Source: JAVJUS01 sp040220455
GTDB taxonomy: Bacteria; Pseudomonadota; Alphaproteobacteria; DSM-16000; Inquilinaceae
Assembly: GCA_040220455.1 (NCBI GenBank)
Contig: JAVJUS010000044.1
Location: forward strand, 120,033 to 184,032
Reading direction: 5' to 3'
DNA: 64,000 nucleotides
Shown here: positions 57,845 to 64,000 of the stretch, piece by piece
Layout: every line of letters begins with the position of its first letter
How positions within the stretch are numbered: the first letter of the stretch is position 1
Translations under genes and position numbers: made by a program
The notes under the pieces: model-generated
What the model was told of the DNA's origin: nothing
What the model saw: only the letters and a program-made list of their open reading frames with translations
Databases searched by the model: none

Positions 57845-58650
57845 CGGTGGTTGGTCGCATCATTGTAGATCGTCTGAACGTCAGGCTCCCCAACGGTGAG
57901 CCGCTGATGCATGGAATCCAGTATCCGGGACCAGAGCGATGCAGCATCTTCATGCTCCAACATCGATTCGGCCATGCGAGTTAGCCCATTGCGTGGCGCA
58001 ACACCGTCTATTATCGATCGCATTCCACAGGTATTGTGCGCAGTGATCACGGCACTCGCCGAATCCAACACTTGGCCAAAAAGCGACATCGCCAACGCCT
58101 CGCTGCATCCTTTCTTGACGTACCAGCCAATAATGGCCTCGCTAACGAGGAAAAGCGCGCCGGATACGCCGCCGAGTGTTGCCAGCACCCCGAATTCCTG
58201 CTGCGAGTGACAATCGCGAACTCTTCCAAGTCGGCCCAGTACCGTGCTTGCTATCGGGGAAACCGGAAAGAGAGGCGTCACGCCAAAGCCCAGAGAATCA
58301 GCCGCGCCCATCGGCATTGCACAGACGCCATTTGCCGGCTTGACGTAGGAGATCACCTCGGCCGCAGTGGCCCCCGCCACACAAGAAATGACCGTTTGCC
58401 CGGACGTGAATCGAAGCGCCGACATGACTTCGGTCGCCACCATCGGCGGCACGGAAATAATTACGACGTCGGCTCCGTCCACGACCGCTTGGTTCGATCG
58501 TGCGCGTTCAACCCGGTCGAGCCCGGAAAGCGTTCGCGAAAGCTGCTCATTGCGGGGCGAGAGCACGATGTCGGGAGCGTCACCGTTTCGGCGCAGCCCC
58601 GTGATCATGAATCGGGCGAGGCGGCCAACACCGACAAAACCAATAACCAT
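57841..58650 (-). CDS. Pyrroline-5-carboxylate reductase-like oxidoreductase
   Basis: A 269-residue NAD(P)-binding protein. The N-terminal VIGFVGVGRLARFMITGL is the dinucleotide fold of ProC and F420-dependent NADP reductase-type enzymes; VVIISVPPMVATEV and VISCVAGATAAEV follow the ProC pattern, and the C-terminal helical part resembles the ProC dimerisation domain. The HTQ-type active-site details cannot be confirmed, so it may reduce a proline-like imine other than P5C. First gene of the operon, with AGGAG 7 bp before ATG. Confidence 0.72.
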   Translation of the reverse strand: MVIGFVGVGRLARFMITGLRRNGDAPDIVLSPRNEQLSRTLSGLDRVERARSNQAVVDGADVVIISVPPMVATEVMSALRFTSGQTVISCVAGATAAEVISYVKPANGVCAMPMGAADSLGFGVTPLFPVSPIASTVLGRLGRVRDCHSQQEFGVLATLGGVSGALFLVSEAIIGWYVKKGCSEALAMSLFGQVLDSASAVITAHNTCGMRSIIDGVAPRNGLTRMAESMLEHEDAASLWSRILDSMHQRLTVGEPDVQTIYNDATNHR

Positions 58651-58682
58651 AGAAATTCTCCTATAACTTGTTCTTTAATACA

Positions 58683-58711
58683 ACCATAATGGGAATTAAG
58701 TTTTTTGTCAA
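58683..58711 (-). promoter_or_regulatory. Strong sigma-70 promoter of the ProC-like/exporter/methyltransferase operon
   Basis: On the minus strand, a perfect -35 TTGACA (58706-58711) and -10 TATGGT (58683-58688) are 17 bp apart. The DNA here falls to about 37% GC. Predicted start about 58676, giving a 26-nt leader with an AGGAG Shine-Dalgarno. Confidence 0.75.
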
Positions 58712-58720
58712 ACTTAATTC
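58693..58720. promoter_or_regulatory. Perfect inverted-repeat operator candidate
   Basis: GAATTAAGTTT and AAACTTAATTC, perfect 11-bp arms around a 6-nt spacer (TTTGTC). It contains the whole -35 box of the operon promoter, the usual place for a repressor to block RNA polymerase. No regulator gene is adjacent. Confidence 0.7.
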
Positions 58721-58749
58721 GAAGAGATTGTATCGACGCCGTCCGGCCG

Positions 58750-59763
58750 TCAGGTCGGCGCGATCGTCGGGGCGTGGGCCGCCGCCCGGGCGAGCCGCCG
58801 CTCCCGATGGAAGACGTAGAGCCCCGCGCCGACGATCAGGACCAGCCCGCCCCAGGTGGCGAGGCCCGGGAAATCCCCGAACATGAAATAGCCCAGCGCC
58901 GTCGCCATCAGGATCTCCAGATAGTGAAACGGCGCCAGCACGCCGGCGGGGGCGTGGCTGAAGGCGATCACGATCAGCAGGTGGGAGACCGCGGCGAGCA
59001 CGCCCAGCGCCGCCATCCAGCCCAGCGCCTCGACCGGAGGGACCGACGGCGTCAGGAAGCCGATGCCGGTCGCCGCGCCGGCCGCGAGCGCCACGCCCAG
59101 GACCAGCGCGCCGAACAGCCCGGCCCAGACCTGCATCGCGACGAGCCCGCCTTCGGCGGCCAGCCGCCGCGTCAGGACGAGGTAGCCGGAAAGCGCCGTC
59201 GCGGCGCCCAGGGGCAGCAGCGCGGCCGGGCCGAAGACGTCCCAGCTCGGCCCGACGATGACCAGCGCGCCGGCGAAGCCGACGACCACCGCCGAGAGCC
59301 GGCGCCAGCCGATCGGCTCGCCCAGGAAGATGGCCGACATCAGCGTCAGGATCAGCGGCTCGACGAAGAAGACGGCGAGCGCGTCGGCCAGCGGCATCAC
59401 CGTGATCGCGGTGAAGAAGCACAGGGTGGCGATGCCGATCAGCGCGCCGCGGGCGGCATGCAGGCCCAGCAGGCGCGGCCGAAGGCTGTCGCCCACGATC
59501 AGGCAGACCGGCAGCAGGATCAGCGTCTGCAGCGCGAAACGGGTGAAGGCCACCTGGCCGGAGGCCTGCTCTTCCCCCAGCAGCTTGGCGATGGCGTCCA
59601 TGCCCGGCGCGATCAGCATGGCGAGCGTCATGACGAGCATGCCGCCCTCGACCCCGGCGACCAGGACACCGCGGCGGCGGGTCGCGGTGTTGGCGGGGGT
59701 CGAGCCGGCGTCAGGGGCGCCGGCCGCGGAGGCGGCCGGATCGGGGACTCGCGGGGTGGGCAT
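58750..59763 (-). CDS. EamA/DMT family transporter
   Basis: A 337-residue membrane protein with ten hydrophobic segments in two EamA repeats (GTLCFF-type ITVMPLADALAVFFVEPLIL, and HLLIVIAFSHAPAGVLAPFH). GC content matches the chromosome, unlike the first transporter, so it is not part of the lower-GC operon though it lies just upstream of its promoter. The start at 59763 is chosen; 59832 is possible but reads a low-complexity region. Confidence 0.85.
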   Translation of the reverse strand: MPTPRVPDPAASAAGAPDAGSTPANTATRRRGVLVAGVEGGMLVMTLAMLIAPGMDAIAKLLGEEQASGQVAFTRFALQTLILLPVCLIVGDSLRPRLLGLHAARGALIGIATLCFFTAITVMPLADALAVFFVEPLILTLMSAIFLGEPIGWRRLSAVVVGFAGALVIVGPSWDVFGPAALLPLGAATALSGYLVLTRRLAAEGGLVAMQVWAGLFGALVLGVALAAGAATGIGFLTPSVPPVEALGWMAALGVLAAVSHLLIVIAFSHAPAGVLAPFHYLEILMATALGYFMFGDFPGLATWGGLVLIVGAGLYVFHRERRLARAAAHAPTIAPT

Positions 59764-59940
59764 GGCCGGCAGACTGGCAGGTGCCGGGCGGCCGGGCAAC
59801 GCCGCACGCGCACGGATGTCGCGGGAACGCACCGGGGCCCTGGGGACTTTACAGGGTCGCAGCCCGAAAACACCTGACCGTCACCCCCATGACGATCGGC
59901 GCGCGGACCGATTTCCCGGCGCCGGGATCGGAGCGGACTC

Positions 59941-61812
<1,872 letters not shown>

Positions 61813-61970
61813 CGGACTCCCCAATGCGTTGCGCCTAAAGAACCCGTCTTTCCCTGCTGCGCAATTATCAGCCCTGTCCACAATCGGTTACGAAAGAAGG
61901 GGTTAATGGACAGCGAGTCGCGCGGTCGCGGGCCGGCGGCGCACGAGGCGCGGAGCGGCGGAGGACGGCC

Positions 61971-62477
61971 ATGGCGCTCACCAACGCCGAAAAGCAGGCA
62001 CGATACCGGGCGCGCCGGGCCGCGGCGTTCGCGCGGCTGGAGGCGGAGAACGCCGCGCTTCAGGCCGAGATCGACCTGTTGCGCGGCCAGGTCGCCGCGA
62101 CCGACGGCGAGTTCCGCTCGCGCGCGGTCCGGGCGGGGCGCACCGCGGCCCAGGCCCTGCTCGCATCGCTGGAGGAGTCCGCGCCCGACCACGCCGCCCA
62201 TCTGCGCGGGCGGCTCGCCGATCCCTCCGACTCCCTGATCCTCGACTGGCTGGCGGCCGGGGCGGAGGCCTGGCTGTGGGACAGTTTCTGGCTGACCGCG
62301 ACCGCCGGCCCGGCCCCCGCGCCGGCCGGCGCCAACGGCCATGACGCCCGGGCGGCGGCCGCGAACGGGACCGTAAAGCCGACCGAGGCCTGCGCCGACG
62401 ACCGCCAGGGGCGCCTCTTCACGCGGACCGGCGGTCGGGCCGACGCGCCGGCCGAGGCCGACGCCGAGACGGGCTGA
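61971..62477 (+). CDS. Small basic coiled-coil protein, unknown function
   Basis: A 168-residue protein with a GGAGG Shine-Dalgarno. It opens MALTNAEKQARYRARRAAAF, a basic segment seen at the start of many small phage and bacterial proteins, then a heptad-like stretch ARLEAENAALQAEIDLLRGQ that could form a coiled coil next to the basic region, as in DNA-binding zippers. WLAAGAEAWLWDSFW is followed by a disordered, Ala/Gly-rich tail. I cannot assign a function. Confidence 0.65.
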   Translation: MALTNAEKQARYRARRAAAFARLEAENAALQAEIDLLRGQVAATDGEFRSRAVRAGRTAAQALLASLEESAPDHAAHLRGRLADPSDSLILDWLAAGAEAWLWDSFWLTATAGPAPAPAGANGHDARAAAANGTVKPTEACADDRQGRLFTRTGGRADAPAEADAETG

Positions 62478-62591
62478 CGGCGGCTACGGACGACGCGAAA
62501 CGCGCGCGCGCCATTGCGGGCTGATATGATCCCCTCCACGAATACACGAGCGTGCCGCCTGAAGAGCGCGCGCCGACGGGGGAGAAACGCC

Positions 62592-63428
62592 ATGAAGACG
62601 ATCGCCGCCGAGGCCTTCGATCCGGCCGGCGTGGTGGCCGAGCTGCTCGACGGCGGCGGCGCGGTCCGCCTGCCGGGCGTTTTCGACGCCGCCACCATCC
62701 GCGAGGCCGGGGAGATCATCCGGCGGGAGACCGCCGATGCCCGCGAGACCGGGTCCCATTTCAACCGCGACGAGGACGACGCCCTGCAGCAGCGCCGGGT
62801 GTGGAACCTGCTCGCCCATGGCCGGCCGTTCACGGACATTGTCCAGCACCCGCGCATCGTGGACAGCATGCGCGCCTTCCTGGGCACCGACTTCGTCATG
62901 GGCTCGATCTGCGCGTCACGCACCATGCCCGGCTTTCGCGGGCAGGAGCCGCATGTCGACTACCCCTACTGGGACCTCTACCGGACGCGCAGCTTCCCGG
63001 CGCGGATCAACGCGAGCTTCCCGCTGAACGCCCAGGCGACGATCCTGATCGACCCGTTCACCGAGGACAACGGCGCGACCGCCTACCTGCCGGGCTCCCA
63101 GAAGACCTTGCGCTATCCCACGGAAGAGGATCGGTTTTTCGACAGCTGCGAACGCATGACCGGCGAGCCGGGCGACGTGGTCCTGTTCTTCGGCGCGACG
63201 TGGCATTGCGCCATGCCGAACCACACCGACCAGGGACGGGCCGGCATCCTGGTCGAGTTCCTGCCGAAATTCGTCAAGCCGATCGAGGACCTTGTCGGCG
63301 GCCTGGATCCGGCCTTCCTGGAGACCGCGAGCCCGACCCTGCGCCAGCTCCTGGGCTTCGCCTATCCCTGGCCATCCAGCCCGCCCCACCCGCCCCTCGG
63401 CGCGGAGGTCGAGATCGCGACGGGGTGA
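62592..63428 (+). CDS. Phytanoyl-CoA dioxygenase (PhyH) family oxygenase
   Basis: A 278-residue Fe(II)/2-oxoglutarate-type dioxygenase. The iron triad is His121 and Asp123 (QEPHVDYPYW) with His205 (GATWHCAMPN); Arg216 (QGRAGI) fits 2-oxoglutarate binding. TAYLPGSQKTLRYP is a conserved PhyH segment. Start MKTIAAEAFD has GGAG 7 bp upstream. The substrate is unknown; these enzymes hydroxylate diverse lipids, osmolytes and antibiotics. Confidence 0.85.
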   Translation: MKTIAAEAFDPAGVVAELLDGGGAVRLPGVFDAATIREAGEIIRRETADARETGSHFNRDEDDALQQRRVWNLLAHGRPFTDIVQHPRIVDSMRAFLGTDFVMGSICASRTMPGFRGQEPHVDYPYWDLYRTRSFPARINASFPLNAQATILIDPFTEDNGATAYLPGSQKTLRYPTEEDRFFDSCERMTGEPGDVVLFFGATWHCAMPNHTDQGRAGILVEFLPKFVKPIEDLVGGLDPAFLETASPTLRQLLGFAYPWPSSPPHPPLGAEVEIATG

Positions 63429-63453
63429 GCGGTCGGGCGCTGTCACCTTCGCA

Positions 63454-63517
63454 GGTAGCCCATTCGTAGGTTGCCCACTCGTAGGTTGCCCAGCGCCGCC
63501 AGGCGCTGCGCAACGGC
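63454..63517. repeat. Tandem GTAGGTTGCCC repeat and second copy of the 51-kb palindrome core
   Basis: Three head-to-tail versions of a 15-bp unit: GTAGCCCATTC (shortened), GTAGGTTGCCCACTC, then GTAGGTTGCCCAGCGCCGCC continuing as AGGCGCTGCGCAACGGC. The last unit matches 51007-51045. Likely a dispersed repeat expanding by slippage. The gap 63429-63702 holds only repeats; no gene is seen. Confidence 0.7.
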
Positions 63518-63655
63518 TCCGCCCCTTTGGACGGCCTCACCCCGTCGAGCCGGACGGCCGCTCGCAATAGGACAGTTGTCTTCGTCACCGCATCGAAAGG
63601 ATCCGTGAAGTGACTCGTGCAGTGGACAGCGAGGTACGATCGGCGCCCTTGGCGT

Positions 63656-63677
63656 CCCCTCTCCCTTAGGGAGAGGG
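63656..63677. repeat. CCCTCTCCC/GGGAGAGGG palindromic repeat, copy 2
   Basis: CCCCTCTCCCTTAGGGAGAG, with a GGG end, matching copy 1 at 1156-1177. It lies 26 bp from the transposase stop codon. Confidence 0.6.
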
Positions 63678-63702
63678 ATAGGGTGAGCGACTGTCTGTCG
63701 GG

Positions 63703-64000
63703 TCAAGCGGTTTGGGCGATTTGAGCGCGGGCCTCTCGGGCTTTGGCATTGAGCCGGACGAGGAGTTTGCGGGCGAGGGCGACGCGGATGACTTTGCTGG
63801 GCTTGCCGGCGGCGCGCAACCGTTGGTAGAAGTCGATGAAGTCGGGGTCGTGGCGTCGCACGACGCCGGCGACGACGTAGAGGAGGGCGCGGACGGATCG
63901 CCGGCCGCCGCGCACCGATCTTCGGCCGGAGCGTCGTCCGCTGTCTTGGGCGATCGGGGCGAGGCCGGCGAGTTTGCCGGCGGCCTTGTTGGAGAGGGTG
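63703..64000 (-). mobile_element. IS110-family transposase, C-terminal fragment (5' end beyond the window)
   Basis: The frame is open on the minus strand from 63999 to the TGA at 63703. The translation (TLSNKAAGKLAGLAPIAQDS, then RSVRGGRRSVRALLYVVAG, FYQRLRAAGKPSKVIRVALA, RKLLVRLNAKARE) matches the Transposase_20 domain of IS110-family DEDD transposases, including the conserved GR-rich loop and FYQRLxxxGKP. The start and the insertion sequence boundaries lie past the right edge. Confidence 0.88.

Noticed and set aside
63454..63517. Short tandem units resembling a CRISPR array
   Set aside because: Units are 15 bp with no spacers between them and no cas genes nearby.

Overview
The window is very GC-rich (about 70%) and densely coded. 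It carries markers typical of Alphaproteobacteria: a popZ/valS/tolC/pcm block, an aap-type amino-acid transporter, and a large cobalamin (cob/cbi) locus. The best guess is a Rhodospirillales-like alphaproteobacterium, but the sequence alone does not fix the genus. The left edge cuts into a radical SAM gene and the right edge cuts into an IS110-type transposase.

Layout. 1-3.8 kb: 3' part of a radical SAM gene, a PEP mutase/isocitrate lyase superfamily enzyme and ilvD. 3.9-8.1 kb: a single-chain ISP-like restriction-modification gene bracketed by two direct copies of a composite palindromic repeat cluster. 8.2-14.1 kb: valS, popZ, tolC-like and pcm-like genes on the minus strand. 14.3-16.7 kb: tRNA-Cys, tRNA-Asn, an unrecognised 474-residue protein and an XRE regulator. 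16.9-22.8 kb: a peptide/opine-type ABC transporter with a clear sigma-70 promoter. 22.9-25.6 kb: NUDIX hydrolase, cysteine synthase, 3-mercaptopyruvate sulfurtransferase. 25.7-30.0 kb: aapJQMP behind a sigma-54-type promoter. 30.2-33.4 kb: metC-like, hisI, a PAS-like protein and a LuxR-type regulator with a degenerate receiver.

33.4-55.3 kb is the cobalamin locus. A minus-strand operon (leader ORF, cobU, cobW, cobN, cobO, cobQ) starts at a cobalamin riboswitch. A second minus-strand operon holds cbiX, a DUF429-like/CobH fusion, cobL, cobI, a CbiG-CobJ fusion and cobM. Around them lie cbiB, cobC, cobK, cbiD, cobA and cobB. Genes typical of the early-cobalt (anaerobic) route (cbiX, cbiG, cbiD) sit with genes typical of the late-cobalt route (cobN, cobW). 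No cobG or cobF, and no cobS/cobT chelatase subunits, were seen in the window.

55.3-64 kb: an SDR, then a lower-GC three-gene operon (HemK-like methyltransferase, DMT exporter, ProC-like reductase) with a strong promoter whose -35 box lies inside a perfect 11-bp inverted repeat. This is the best candidate for an undescribed small-molecule system here. Next come a second DMT transporter, an FtsH-type protease that seems to use a CTG start, a small coiled-coil protein, a phytanoyl-CoA dioxygenase-type oxygenase, dispersed repeats and the IS110 fragment. All functional calls come from reading motifs by eye; no database search was run.
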